From positions 1 to 46,256 of the forward strand of contig CAMAUY010000030.1 in NCBI GenBank assembly GCA_945861565.1: a stretch of DNA of 46,256 nt. The letters run 5' to 3'. Source of the stretch: Akkermansia muciniphila (lineage in GTDB: Bacteria > Verrucomicrobiota > Verrucomicrobiia > Limisphaerales > UBA9464). The stretch's first letter is position 1; each line of letters starts with the position of its first letter. Under the pieces are notes generated by a model, which was given only the letters and a program-made list of their open reading frames with translations, was not told the DNA's origin and did no database searches. Below are positions 8,533 through 17,752 of this stretch, one piece after another. Both the position numbers and the translations under genes were made by a program.

Positions 8533-10259
8533 CCGCCCCCCGTTTTGTAAAGCCTCGGATCGAGTGAGGCATCGTCGGCGGGACGGGGGGGTGGTTTCAC
8601 TTTGGAGAGGTCGGGCTTCAACTTATCTGGAACCGTGAGTTCGACGGTCGAACGGAATTCGTAGCCGAGACGGTTTGCACCCGGTGTCACGGCGATCGGT
8701 TTGATGTCGTACCCGGCGGCCCGAAGCTGCTTATCGAGACGCGCGAGGATTTCACCGCTGCGGGCCTGGACTGTGAGCCGGATGGTACCGTTGCCGATCA
8801 GCGCTAGAGAGGAGAGATAAATATCCTCGCTCGCCGGGAGCACGGCGGAAAGATGGGCGTAGAAATCGAGCCAATTCCGGCTGCCTTGGACCCAGTCGTT
8901 GACCGTCGTGGATTGCTGCAGCAGCTTGCGATAGGCCGGTCGCAACTTCTCGGCGGTGATCAATTCCGCGGCAAGCAGTTTGTTCCGCTGTTCCCGCTGC
9001 GAGATGAGGCGAGATCGCAGGGCGAACAACCCGAAGCCAATCACCACGGCGACTGCCAGGCATGACAGGATGCCGATCCGGCGGAGATTTCGGGGTACCG
9101 CTGGCCGGACGGGATTGAGAAAATCAAAGGGTAGACCATTGGGATCGACGGCACCGAGTCCCAATCCAATGGCGGCGATGGCTCCGGCGGATCCCGGGCG
9201 CGCTTCCTGTGGCAGTTCCAGGGCGACCCCGGGATCGAGCAACGTGACGGGAAGTCCGAGCCGCTGGGCCAGCGATTGCACGAGGGCGGGTTCGTGACCG
9301 GTTGACCCAACCACGAGAATCCGGACATTGGATTTCCCGGGCATGAGCCCGGAATAACTGCGAAGGCTGCGGACGGTTTCGATCGTGGCGGCATTGACAA
9401 ACCATTCGCCCGGGGCGGTAGGGTCCTCTTTCTTTTCGTTGGATTCGCCTGGGTTGACGTCGAGGTCTTGCCGCAGGCGGGTTCCCCGACTGAATTGCAG
9501 GAAGTCCCCTTCAATGACATCAATGTGAACCTCATCGGGTCGCACGGAAATCAGAGCGAAGGATTCTTCCTCACCCGATCCGGCCCCGACGCATGCCTTC
9601 ACGCATCGGGCGTTGGCGTAAGGCAGGAGTCCGAGGCCGATTAATTGCAGCCCAGCGGCCGAGGCGACCCGTTCATAGAACTCCACCACCTCTCGTTTTA
9701 CGGCCGCCACGAGCACTTCCTTCACATCGTGCCGTGGCGCTGAGATCGGAACATCGCCGGGTTGCTCGGTCGCCGCCCCGCCTTCGGGCTTCTTCGCCTG
9801 AGACTCGAGGTGCCGGCCAACCTTGAAATCGATGACGGCCTCATCGGCTCGGAAGGGCAAATCCTTTCCGACCTGAATATGCACTACGGCCGCCAATTCC
9901 CGCATGTCTTGGCTTGGCGGAAGCGGCAGGGTTCGCAGGACAACCTGGGTACGGGGAACTCCCATCACGACCGCTCCGGGAGTCAATCTTTGGCTGCTGA
10001 GCACCTGGGCGATGGCACGACCGAGAATCGTCGCATCGGTCCGGTCCGCCCCGGTGGGAAATGGCAAATCGGCGGATACCACACGCGTGATGGCCGGGCG
10101 GGGGTTTCGGGCGGTAACCTGAGCGATCCGAAGCACCGTTCCATCCACTTCGATGGCAGTCACCTGTCCGACCGAACGAACGCGGCGGGCACGCCCGGTG
10201 CTTCGCGGCGAACCGGATCCCGTTCGTTGATCGTCTATCGATGCGCTAGGGCTAGCCAT
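8529..10259 (-). CDS. PilM-PilN-type (GspL-like) type II secretion protein
   Basis: With ATG at 10259 the protein has 576 residues. The N-terminal half is an actin-like PilM/GspL cytoplasmic domain (VTAIEVDGTVLRIAQV, AVVMGVPRTQVVLRTLPLP, ILVVGSTGHEPAL). A transmembrane segment at about residues 391-413 precedes a periplasmic PilN-like domain (coiled coil, then NWLDFYAHLSAVLPASEDIYL). This is therefore a natural PilM-PilN fusion, the architecture of GspL. The start overlaps the upstream gspK stop by 8 bases (10252-10259), which supports this ATG over a more distant upstream alternative at 10352. The linker between the halves is long and Lys/Glu/Pro-rich. Role inferred: couples the cytoplasmic ATPase to the inner-membrane platform. 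Confidence 0.8.
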   Translation of the reverse strand: MASPSASIDDQRTGSGSPRSTGRARRVRSVGQVTAIEVDGTVLRIAQVTARNPRPAITRVVSADLPFPTGADRTDATILGRAIAQVLSSQRLTPGAVVMGVPRTQVVLRTLPLPPSQDMRELAAVVHIQVGKDLPFRADEAVIDFKVGRHLESQAKKPEGGAATEQPGDVPISAPRHDVKEVLVAAVKREVVEFYERVASAAGLQLIGLGLLPYANARCVKACVGAGSGEEESFALISVRPDEVHIDVIEGDFLQFSRGTRLRQDLDVNPGESNEKKEDPTAPGEWFVNAATIETVRSLRSYSGLMPGKSNVRILVVGSTGHEPALVQSLAQRLGLPVTLLDPGVALELPQEARPGSAGAIAAIGLGLGAVDPNGLPFDFLNPVRPAVPRNLRRIGILSCLAVAVVIGFGLFALRSRLISQREQRNKLLAAELITAEKLRPAYRKLLQQSTTVNDWVQGSRNWLDFYAHLSAVLPASEDIYLSSLALIGNGTIRLTVQARSGEILARLDKQLRAAGYDIKPIAVTPGANRLGYEFRSTVELTVPDKLKPDLSKVKPPPRPADDASLDPRLYKTGGG

Positions 10260-11727
10260 GAGTGGAGGTCCTTGGATGGGTTGAAATCTGGCTCCTAATG
10301 GAGGGTTGGGGTGCGCGGCGACGATGTTCTGCACCGGAGCGTGGACCTTCAAACCGCTCGGAATCCAGCTTGAAGGGCAGTCCCAACCGAGTGAGATCCC
10401 GGAGGTACCGAACGCGGGGCGTCGACCCGGCGGTGTCGATAATCACTTCCAGGCGTCGAAACCGTCCAGACGGCAGCCCGTAGCCCAACACTTGAAAGCG
10501 GAATTGAAAACTCCGTGCGGTCAGCCGTGGAGCCACCTGTTTAAACTTTGAGGCATCCAGGACGCCCTCCTGGTAAAGCCATGCAACACTTGCCCGTTTT
10601 TCAGGAGCGAGTGCGCGCCGGGTCGAAACAATGGACTCAGCGATCGAGATGTCTAATTCCGGCAGGCAGGCGAGGATTGCTGCTGAAGCCGTGTTGATAT
10701 TGACCAATCCCTGGATGGATGCGCGGGAATCGCCCGTGAACCGTTCGAGCACCAGAGGCAGTTCAGCCTTACCCACACCCGAAGCCGTGTTGGTTGCCGC
10801 CGCGGTGCCTTCGCCCGTGGTAACTATCGCTTCGAGTAGATCCGACGCGTATTCGATGTGGTTTGACGTTGTTCGCATCACCGCGAGATAATTACTCAGA
10901 CCGGCGGGCAGATTCGTCATAAAAGAAAGATCCACGAAGAATTTGTTCAAGTTGACCCGGGGCTGCCCGGAAGCGTCCGTGTTGGGATCATAGGACGTCA
11001 CGGTCAGGTTTTCACGCAGACCCCATTGGAGCCGGGAATCCCGGTTGTCTGGAGGCAGGTTTTGATCGCCATCATTTTCGTTTGGATCCAGATGGCCATT
11101 GATATTCCAATCTTCACCGTAGAGCAGCCCGGACGTAAAGCCGCGGACCAGCAGCAATTGGTCGAGACTCTCCATCGGTCGGTTCGCGGCCGCATAGGGA
11201 CGAGGCAACGTTTCGTAGTACTCGCGTTCGGCCCCATCGGGCAGCTGGAGATCGTCCGAATCGACAAAATCGTCGATCGCCTGAGCGAGTGCGATTGTCA
11301 TTTGGGGTAGCCGAGCTAAATCCAGGGCTGGCGTTGTATTCACGTTTAGCCGCGATGCCTCGTCACTGAGGCCATACCGGAGTTCCGCCAGGGCGCCGTC
11401 GCCCGCTTCCGAGAACACCGAAAAATACCAACGATCCGCCCCGTCTTCATAAACCAGATGATCCTGAAATGCCCTGGGGTTATCCTGCCATTCCAGGGTG
11501 CCGGGGACGGCGAGGGATGCCACCCGGATTGCTTCGTCAATGCCGCTCAGAGCGGTTGCCCAGGCTTGCTCGGTACCTCCCGATGCCGCCGCTGCGGTGT
11601 CTTCCGCCTTGAATTGAAAGAGCAGGCTGGTGGCGATCATCGATAGGAGCAGGATGAACACGAGCACCGCCACCAGCACAAAGCCGGACGGAGGGCGCCG
11701 GGTTTGCCAGCCGTGCGTTGTCCTCAT
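10252..11727 (-). CDS. gspK: GspK-like minor pseudopilin
   Basis: A 491-residue protein. The N-terminus is a prepilin-like leader with predicted cleavage after Gly15 (SGFVLVAVLVFILLLS), giving a hydrophobic helix without the usual Glu at position 5. That absence is typical of GspK, which caps the pseudopilus tip. The large soluble part includes DEAIRVASLAVPG and the GspK-type LNVNTTPALDLARLP followed by a helix-hairpin-helix-like region, and later VNINTASAAILACLPELDISIAESIV. Its length exceeds the roughly 330 residues of proteobacterial GspK. It overlaps gspJ upstream by 4 bases and the PilM/GspL gene downstream by 8. Confidence 0.88.
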   Translation of the reverse strand: MRTTHGWQTRRPPSGFVLVAVLVFILLLSMIATSLLFQFKAEDTAAAASGGTEQAWATALSGIDEAIRVASLAVPGTLEWQDNPRAFQDHLVYEDGADRWYFSVFSEAGDGALAELRYGLSDEASRLNVNTTPALDLARLPQMTIALAQAIDDFVDSDDLQLPDGAEREYYETLPRPYAAANRPMESLDQLLLVRGFTSGLLYGEDWNINGHLDPNENDGDQNLPPDNRDSRLQWGLRENLTVTSYDPNTDASGQPRVNLNKFFVDLSFMTNLPAGLSNYLAVMRTTSNHIEYASDLLEAIVTTGEGTAAATNTASGVGKAELPLVLERFTGDSRASIQGLVNINTASAAILACLPELDISIAESIVSTRRALAPEKRASVAWLYQEGVLDASKFKQVAPRLTARSFQFRFQVLGYGLPSGRFRRLEVIIDTAGSTPRVRYLRDLTRLGLPFKLDSERFEGPRSGAEHRRRAPQPSIRSQISTHPRTSTHG

Positions 11728-12539
11728 TGCGGGTCCCCCCGATCACGGAGTGTTTCGACCGAGGTGGCCTTCGCCGTTGATCCCGTGGGCAGAAAAATGA
11801 CGCGTCGGAATTTTTCGAATGGATAATTTTGCGGAGTCATGTCGGACGGAAGTGGATCCAAACCCACGGTGACTTCGAGTCCCCGAGGCGGATTCGTCGC
11901 CGACCAGGAATCGTGCCAGGCATTCCCGTCCCAAAACTGAAACTGCAGAAATCGAATGGCGTCGGTCAAAGGTTCTGCGACCTCGTTCGTCGAGTTGTTT
12001 GCCGTCGCCCCCTCGATGCTCAATGGATCAGGACTTCGAGGGTCGCCGGATGAATCCGCCGCAGACAACAACTCGGGAAGCAGGGGAGATTCCTCGCGGC
12101 TAATCCCGGTAATCACAGAATTGGTCCCGGTCTGGTCGATGGTGGTATGGTAGGCAATACGACGAAGATCGGTCAGCACCGAGAGGGAGGATCTCCGGTG
12201 GCGGGTCGGCAGGGCAAAAACCGCCCGGGCAAATTCAACGGAGTCGGAGGTCCCTCGAAATGGCAGGGCGGATTGCGGTGCGGCGGTGCGGAGATCCAAC
12301 GCGAGTTGGTCGAGAATCTGACGCACGGCGGAGACTTGCCCCGTCGCCACGAGCAATTGGTTCCGGAGCTCCGCCGCTTGACGATAGAAGCCAAGGGCCG
12401 TCACCAGGATGCCGGTGGCGATTGAGATCGCGAGGATCACCTCGATCAGCGTAAAAGCGTCCCGGTGAGGCCCATTTCGTATCGGAACGCTCGCGCCCGG
12501 ACGGGGTTGCTCCGGCGATGGAAGGCGCGGGGGCTTCAT
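11724..12539 (-). CDS. gspJ: GspJ-like minor pseudopilin
   Basis: A 271-residue prepilin-like protein. The leader peptide ends before Phe29 in DAFTLIEVILAISIATGILV, with Glu at mature position 5 (residue 33). The hydrophobic helix is followed by QVSAVRQILDQLALDLRTA, the position and pattern seen in GspJ, and by a beta-rich C-terminal domain. It would form part of the tip complex with GspI and GspK. The stop of gspI and the start of gspJ share an ATGA at 12536-12539. The 28-residue leader is unusually long and Pro/Arg-rich. Confidence 0.82.
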   Translation of the reverse strand: MKPPRLPSPEQPRPGASVPIRNGPHRDAFTLIEVILAISIATGILVTALGFYRQAAELRNQLLVATGQVSAVRQILDQLALDLRTAAPQSALPFRGTSDSVEFARAVFALPTRHRRSSLSVLTDLRRIAYHTTIDQTGTNSVITGISREESPLLPELLSAADSSGDPRSPDPLSIEGATANNSTNEVAEPLTDAIRFLQFQFWDGNAWHDSWSATNPPRGLEVTVGLDPLPSDMTPQNYPFEKFRRVIFLPTGSTAKATSVETLRDRGDPQ

Positions 12540-13030
12540 GGCTCGGCCTCCTCCTCCTCCGGTTCATTCAATTGGCGGGGCGTCGGAAGACGTATGCTCT
12601 GGGAGAGACGATGAACGACCGTTGAGTCCGTGTGATGAATGATGGCTTCCACCTGGGTGAGGCCGCCTGCCTCGGCGAGTTCGGTCCGGGTGGAGGTGAT
12701 CGCCAGTTCAACGGTGAAATGGTCCCACGGGGGGGGCAGTGCTTGCGCGGAGCCGACTTCGAGCGATCGGATTCCCAGTTGGATTTCGGCCAGAATGGAA
12801 GAGGCGAGATTCACCATGTGGAGGTGGATTCGCTGACGATCAAGGCTAGAGAGTGCGGAATTCAACCCGGAGGTTACCACCGCCGCCGCGGCCACAAAGA
12901 GCACCAGAGCAAGGATAACCTCCAAGAGGGCTGCGCCCCGGGCATCGTTACCGCCTGCGATGGCTCCCGAGGGCGTCCTTTCGCCCGACGGCCGCCACGT
13001 CGGAGTTGTCCCGTCGAAGAAGGTTTTCAT
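12536..13030 (-). CDS. gspI: GspI-like minor pseudopilin
   Basis: A 164-residue protein with a prepilin leader ending at Gly32. The mature part starts AALLEVILALVLFVAAAAVV with Glu at position 5 (residue 37). The small size, the position between H and J, and the sequence HMVNLASSILAEIQLG after the helix match GspI, which seeds the tip complex. It overlaps gspH by 4 bases (ATGA at 13027-13030) and gspJ by 4 bases. The 32-residue leader is longer than the usual 6-10 residues, a feature shared by its neighbours in this operon. Confidence 0.78.
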   Translation of the reverse strand: MKTFFDGTTPTWRPSGERTPSGAIAGGNDARGAALLEVILALVLFVAAAAVVTSGLNSALSSLDRQRIHLHMVNLASSILAEIQLGIRSLEVGSAQALPPPWDHFTVELAITSTRTELAEAGGLTQVEAIIHHTDSTVVHRLSQSIRLPTPRQLNEPEEEEAEP

Positions 13031-13791
13031 GGCCGTGGCTCGTTGTCGGGTTCTCGGACCGAGTTTGCTGCTGCGGCAGTTCCGTCCGCGGATTCTTCGT
13101 TCACAAGGAGTGTTCGCCGCCGGGGCATCCCGGTGACCCCCACCAGTTCAATGACCCATCGTCGCAGATCGTCGCTTTCATGGGAGGCTACCACGATTTC
13201 CACGGAATCACTTGTGCCATCCGCAAAAAAATACACCGATGGATCGAGTCGTTCGGAGATCGCACTTCCATCGGATAATTCTGTTCCGGGCGGATCCGTC
13301 GTTCCGAGTCCCGCTGGTTTCTTGACCGGCGAGCCGGGGGACGAAATCGGCTTGGTCGCGGCCGCGACTGGAGCCTGCTCGTCCGCGGTGATGTCCTGCA
13401 CCCGTAGGATTTTCAACCGGCTCGCGATTTCTCGCGTATACATCGCCCCCTCGTGGATAATGGAATAAACGCCGGGACTACCGACAGGATCCGCTTCGAT
13501 CAGCAGCTGGAGGAGCGAGGGGGTGCTAGGCTGCGCAACCGCTCCGGTCTCGGGGACGACGAGTTGGACTGTCCGTCCCGTTCCGATGGCATGAGAGCGG
13601 GCAAACCGAAGCAGCGCCTCGAGTTGCACACAGCCCTCGTCGAGGGCGACATTTCGCTGCAGGCTTGAAAAATTAAAGACGGCAGCCCCGAGCAATAACA
13701 GCATCAGTACAACGGTCAGTAACAGTTCAATCAGCGTAAACGCGGCGCGATCGGTCCGGGGAACGCGGTACCGGTCGGAACGGAATTGCAT
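13027..13791 (-). CDS. gspH: GspH-like minor pseudopilin
   Basis: Starting at ATG 13791 the protein has 254 residues. The leader ends at Ala17 and the mature part begins FTLIELLLTVVLMLLLLGAA with Glu at mature position 5. The next segment (CVQLEALLRFARSHAIGTGRTVQL) is typical of GspH/FimT, in which an alpha helix carries RSEA/RSHA-like residues. The C-terminal part, roughly residues 110-254, is longer than in proteobacterial GspH and rich in Pro/Ala linkers. A TTG at 13806 would add five residues; the ATG was preferred. The gene sits 33 bases after gspG. Confidence 0.78.
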   Translation of the reverse strand: MQFRSDRYRVPRTDRAAFTLIELLLTVVLMLLLLGAAVFNFSSLQRNVALDEGCVQLEALLRFARSHAIGTGRTVQLVVPETGAVAQPSTPSLLQLLIEADPVGSPGVYSIIHEGAMYTREIASRLKILRVQDITADEQAPVAAATKPISSPGSPVKKPAGLGTTDPPGTELSDGSAISERLDPSVYFFADGTSDSVEIVVASHESDDLRRWVIELVGVTGMPRRRTLLVNEESADGTAAAANSVREPDNEPRP

Positions 13792-13824
13792 GAGAGCGCG
13801 GGACAATGACCGCGGGTGGCCCCG

Positions 13825-14352
13825 TTATCGGGTTTCGCGGCTCTCGCGGTTTTCTCCGTCGGAGGATTCGATGGCGTGCTTGATGTCATCATCGGTATCG
13901 GGCTGTCCATCGGGACCGAAGGAGGATAATTTGTAGGGCAGGGCACCTACCTTCTCGCCCTCCGCTCCTTTTTCCGACAATTCGTAATGGACCCGGTGAC
14001 CCCAAGGATCCTCGAGTTGCGTCCCGGGCTTGAGATACGGTCCCTGCCACTTTTCACCCATCCGTTCATTTTCGAAGCTGGGCTTTTTCACCAAGGCATC
14101 GAGGCCACCCTCCTGCTCCGTGGGGTAGTGGCCCATGTTTAACCGGTAGGTGTCGATGGCATTTGCCAATTGAGAAAGAAACAGCCGAGTGGTGTTCTTT
14201 TCCGCCCCTTTCTGCTGCGGCAGAACAAACACAACCAGCGCGCCCGCGAGCAGAAGGATGATCACGATGACCAGGAGGATCTCAATGAGCGTAAAACCCT
14301 GAACCCCGGGGGAACGCCTGCGGAAATTTGAGGACAAGTTTTTCAATAACAT
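13825..14352 (-). CDS. gspG: GspG major pseudopilin
   Basis: From ATG 14352 the protein has 175 residues. The leader ends at Gly19; the mature part begins FTLIEILLVIVIILLL with Glu at position 5. Family hallmarks follow: the helix LSQLANAIDTYRLNMGHYPTEQEGGLDALV, a PWG-type loop (LEDPWGHRVHYEL) and a C-terminal SSFGPDGQPDTDDDI that matches the calcium-binding loop of GspG. This is the main subunit of the type II secretion pseudopilus and the first gene of the operon. An in-frame start at 14406 would give an extended leader and is less likely. The C-terminus has an extra acidic/Arg tail after the calcium loop. Confidence 0.92.
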   Translation of the reverse strand: MLLKNLSSNFRRRSPGVQGFTLIEILLVIVIILLLAGALVVFVLPQQKGAEKNTTRLFLSQLANAIDTYRLNMGHYPTEQEGGLDALVKKPSFENERMGEKWQGPYLKPGTQLEDPWGHRVHYELSEKGAEGEKVGALPYKLSSFGPDGQPDTDDDIKHAIESSDGENRESRETR

Positions 14353-14540
14353 AGTCAGTAGGATGCTAGGGTTCGGAGTTTGACTGAACGATGAACGGTC
14401 CGGCAAGAGTCAATTGTGAATTGTGAAATGCAAAAATAGACCAAAATGTGCCGCGAGTTCCGATCTCAGATCGCACTCCTGTCTATCGTGAGGTATCGAG
14501 GGCGGCGGCCCAGAGTTTTTTTGAAAATTTAAAGAGGCTC
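14353..14540. other. Region between ispG and gspG with a short palindrome
   Basis: A stretch of 188 bases, transcribed toward gspG. It contains the inverted repeat CGATCT-C-AGATCG (14461-14473). The one-base centre makes a hairpin unlikely, so it looks more like a protein-binding site than a terminator. A minus-strand T-poor/A-rich stretch is at 14515-14535. The promoter of the pseudopilin operon should lie here, but no boxes are clear. Confidence 0.35.
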
Positions 14541-16331
14541 TTACGCCGACAGGGTCGCTGGCTCGGGTTCGAACCACTTGTGATGTTCTTTGATCAGGTC
14601 GATCAGGAGATCGACGGCTTCGGCTTCCGGAATATTGAACTTCACCGGCTTCTTCCCCACATAGAGATTGATCTTGCCCGGTGCCCCGCCCACATAGCCA
14701 AAGTCTGCGTCCGCCATCTCGCCCGGGCCGTTCACGATGCAGCCCATGATGGCAATCTTGACGCCTTTGAGGTGTTCGGTCCGTGCTTTGATCCGGGCCG
14801 TGACCGTCTGGAGATTAAAGAGGGTTCGCCCACAACTGGGACAGGCCACATAGTCCGTCTTGAAGGACCGGCACCCCGCGGCCTGCAGGATGTTAAATGC
14901 CAAACTCAAACTTTGGCCCGCCCCGCTTTCGCCCCGCAAGAGGATGGCGTCACCAATGCCGTCGGCCAGCAGCGAACCCAACGTGACCGCCGCGCGCAGC
15001 AGGGCGATCTCCGGTGACAGGGGCACCGGCCCCCATGTGAAGCAATCTTTTAAAAGAATGGGATTTCTCCGACCGAGCCGTGCCAACCGGACCGCCAGCA
15101 ACCGGAACGCTGTGATGGGGGGCAGCCGCAGCCCATCCTGCACGGTGACCAGCTGGGTTTCGCAAGGAATACTCTCAATTGAGATCTCCCGCGTGGGATC
15201 CAGTTCGAGCAAATTCAAGTCTTCGAGAATGGCCTCAGGCTTCACGTCGGCCTTCGGAGAAATCCGGGGTGTCACTTTATCAAACACGTCCTGGGTCACG
15301 ACAACCCGGACCGTCTGCTCGCCGCCACAGGCCACGTCGCCGAGGGAGGCCTCAGCGGATTCCCGCCGCTTATAAGTGAATGGATCCCACGCAAGGAGGG
15401 AGGGCGTGAACGGCGGCGGCTGCGTCGCGGACAGGAAAGGGATCTGTGCGAGCAAATCGTTGCACACCGCAATTTCGCGCGGGGAGTCCTCGGTCAACGA
15501 TACCCGGATCGTGTCGCCCAGGCCGTCGCAGAGCAGGGAACCAATGCCGATGGCTGACTTGATGCGTCCGTCCTCGCCTTCCCCTGCCTCGGTAACGCCC
15601 AGGTGGATCGGATAGTTCCAATCGGGTCCCTCCGCCTCCAAACGGGAAACGAGGAGTCGATAGCACTCGATCATCACCTTCGGATTGGAGGATTTCATCG
15701 AGAAAACGAAGTTGTGGTAATCGTGCCGTCGGCAGACCCTGGCAAACTCGAGGGCGCTTTCGACCATGCCGAGCGGAGTGTCTCCATACCGGTTCATGAT
15801 TCGATCACTGAGGGATCCGTGATTGGTGCCAATTCGCAGCGCACAGTTTCGGCGGCGAGCCTCCAAGACAAGCGGGGCAAAGGCGTCCTCGACGTGTCGC
15901 AATTCTTCGGCGTACTCAGCATCGCCGTACTCCTTGACGGCAAATTTCTTCTTGTCGGCATAGTTGCCGGGGTTCACGCGAACTTTCTCGACCCATTTCA
16001 CTGCTTCCATCGCGGCGTCGGGCTTGAAGTGAATGTCGGCAACGATGGGGACAAGGCACCCTTGCTTCCGAAGTTCCCGGACGATGGATTCGAGGTTCGC
16101 GGCATCCTTCACCGTGGGTGCGGTAATGCGCACGAGTTCGCAGCCAACGGCGACCAGCTCAAGGGTTTGCTGAACGCAAAGTTCCGTATCCATCGTATCG
16201 CAGGTCAGCATGGACTGCCGCACTACGGGATGCCCGCCACCGATGACCACGCCGCCCATACCCAGGGTCCCGACGGTCACTTCGCGGGTCAGTCGGCGGT
16301 TATGAAACCAAGGCGATGAACAATACGGCAT
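14541..16331 (-). CDS. ispG: 4-hydroxy-3-methylbut-2-en-1-yl diphosphate synthase (long form)
   Basis: Penultimate step of the MEP isoprenoid pathway: reductive conversion of MEcPP to HMBPP by a [4Fe-4S] enzyme in the cytoplasm. The N-terminal TIM barrel is evident (VVIGGGHPVVRQSMLTCDTMD, PIVADIHFKPDAAMEAV, KVRVNPGNY, GTNHGSLSDRIMNRYGDTP, HLGVTEAGEGEDGRIKSAIG). The C-terminal reductase-like domain holds cluster ligands Cys497, Cys500 (ACPSC) and Cys531 (IMGCIVNGPGE), with Glu538 as the expected fourth ligand. At 596 residues it is the long form, with an extra domain of roughly 200 residues between barrel and cluster domain, as in plants, Chlamydiae and Bacteroidetes. It is transcribed toward gspG with a 188-base gap. 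Confidence 0.95.
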   Translation of the reverse strand: MPYCSSPWFHNRRLTREVTVGTLGMGGVVIGGGHPVVRQSMLTCDTMDTELCVQQTLELVAVGCELVRITAPTVKDAANLESIVRELRKQGCLVPIVADIHFKPDAAMEAVKWVEKVRVNPGNYADKKKFAVKEYGDAEYAEELRHVEDAFAPLVLEARRRNCALRIGTNHGSLSDRIMNRYGDTPLGMVESALEFARVCRRHDYHNFVFSMKSSNPKVMIECYRLLVSRLEAEGPDWNYPIHLGVTEAGEGEDGRIKSAIGIGSLLCDGLGDTIRVSLTEDSPREIAVCNDLLAQIPFLSATQPPPFTPSLLAWDPFTYKRRESAEASLGDVACGGEQTVRVVVTQDVFDKVTPRISPKADVKPEAILEDLNLLELDPTREISIESIPCETQLVTVQDGLRLPPITAFRLLAVRLARLGRRNPILLKDCFTWGPVPLSPEIALLRAAVTLGSLLADGIGDAILLRGESGAGQSLSLAFNILQAAGCRSFKTDYVACPSCGRTLFNLQTVTARIKARTEHLKGVKIAIMGCIVNGPGEMADADFGYVGGAPGKINLYVGKKPVKFNIPEAEAVDLLIDLIKEHHKWFEPEPATLSA

Positions 16332-16471
16332 AGGGCTGAAATTCTTGATCTACGGGCATGACAAATGAACCCCGAGCGGGACAAAGCAAAGCACAACCAA
16401 CACCTCACGGAAAGTAAGAGTGGGGTAGTTGGCACGGCGCCCCGCGAACTCCTGCGCAGATCGGGGTGACC

Positions 16472-17650
16472 TTACTTCTCGGCAAGTAGTTTCTCTACCC
16501 TTTCGACGAGGCCACTGCGAGCATTCGAATCCCGAAGGTTTCCCTTCCGGTCAATCAGCCACATGGTGGGAATGCTGGAGATGCCATACAGATTCGCAAA
16601 ATGATTCCCTTGCCCCTCCGATTCGAAGTGCTGCGGCCAGGGCAGCTTGCGTTTTTTCACGAATTCCTCGAGGGCTTCTCTTTCCTGATCGAGACTGATT
16701 CCAATAATTTCAAATCCTTTGTCATGCAATTTCTCGTAGGCTCCCTTGACGTGAGGTAACTCCTGAACACAAGGACCACACCAAGTGGCCCAAAAATCGA
16801 TGAGCACAACCTTTCCTTTCAGGCTGGCCAAGTCGACGGAACGGCCATCGATGGCCGTGAATTTCATGTCCAGGGGCTTACCCATTCGGTCCAGGTTTGC
16901 CAGCAGTTTTCTGGCGGCTTCCTTGAGCGGTGGCGGCGCCGCGGAGGCCGCAATAACTTCCTTCACTAGTCCCATCGCCTCCTTGTTGTCGTCGGAATAG
17001 GACGCAATCTCGAGGAAACCTTGGTACAGCTCTGGCTGGTCGGAATACTCTTTTTGAAGACTGCGCAGGCTCTTCAAATAATCGGCCATCATCGCGGCCA
17101 TCCCTTTGTCTTGCAGTGCCTGGGCTTGTCGAACGGCCGATTGAATCCGCTTTAGAAATTTCGCCCGATGTGGGTCCGCCTTTTCCTCCTTGTCCCCCGG
17201 GGAGGCCTTCGACTCATTTGCCGGCGAGTCCGCTCCGACCTCGGGCACCAGCGCCGCCAGCTCGGCCGAGCGATCCTTGACCCCCAATCCAACGGCCGCG
17301 TTCAACATCTTGCGCTGCGCTTCTCGTGCCTCCGCCGCCTGCGCGTGGTCGGGCCAGCGAGTGTAGAATTCTTTGGCCCGGTCGGCGGCGGTTGCAGCGA
17401 AGGTTCCCATTTCTTTGCGGAACTTGTCATACTCTTCCTGGGTCGGTTTGACTTGATTCCAAGAGGCCGGCGGTGCCGGTGGTTTGAGGGCGGCCAAAAT
17501 CGCCGCCCAAGCCGCGTCGGCGTCATCCGGCAGGGTCCGGGCTTCGGCCTTCGGATCGGCCTTGCCCACTGCGTCCGCCGCTCGGACTGGGAGAACCCCC
17601 GGCGTTGCGGCCAGCAGGAGGATTGTCGACAGCAGAATCGTCATCTTCAT
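16472..17650 (-). CDS. TlpA-like periplasmic thioredoxin-domain protein
   Basis: A 392-residue protein with a signal peptide (hydrophobic residues 4-23, cleavage near VRAADA). A long helical N-terminal region, roughly residues 30-250, is rich in Ala, Lys and Glu. It is followed by a TlpA/AhpC-TSA type redoxin domain with the redox motif WCGPC at residues 290-294 (VVLIDFWATWCGPC) and the family continuation GFEIIGISLDQ. The C-terminus has the expected cis-Pro region (GISSIPTMWLIDRKGNL). It is likely a membrane-associated or periplasmic thiol-disulfide oxidoreductase. Such proteins support cytochrome c maturation or general reduction, but the partner is not evident here. Confidence 0.88.
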   Translation of the reverse strand: MKMTILLSTILLLAATPGVLPVRAADAVGKADPKAEARTLPDDADAAWAAILAALKPPAPPASWNQVKPTQEEYDKFRKEMGTFAATAADRAKEFYTRWPDHAQAAEAREAQRKMLNAAVGLGVKDRSAELAALVPEVGADSPANESKASPGDKEEKADPHRAKFLKRIQSAVRQAQALQDKGMAAMMADYLKSLRSLQKEYSDQPELYQGFLEIASYSDDNKEAMGLVKEVIAASAAPPPLKEAARKLLANLDRMGKPLDMKFTAIDGRSVDLASLKGKVVLIDFWATWCGPCVQELPHVKGAYEKLHDKGFEIIGISLDQEREALEEFVKKRKLPWPQHFESEGQGNHFANLYGISSIPTMWLIDRKGNLRDSNARSGLVERVEKLLAEK

Positions 17651-17752
17651 TTAAACCAGAGCCCGCACGGAATTGTTCAAAAGTGCAAGCCGCAATTTAG
17701 TGAATGTGAATGGGCATTGACGGCACGAACTTCGATTGATTGGGTAGGGCCG

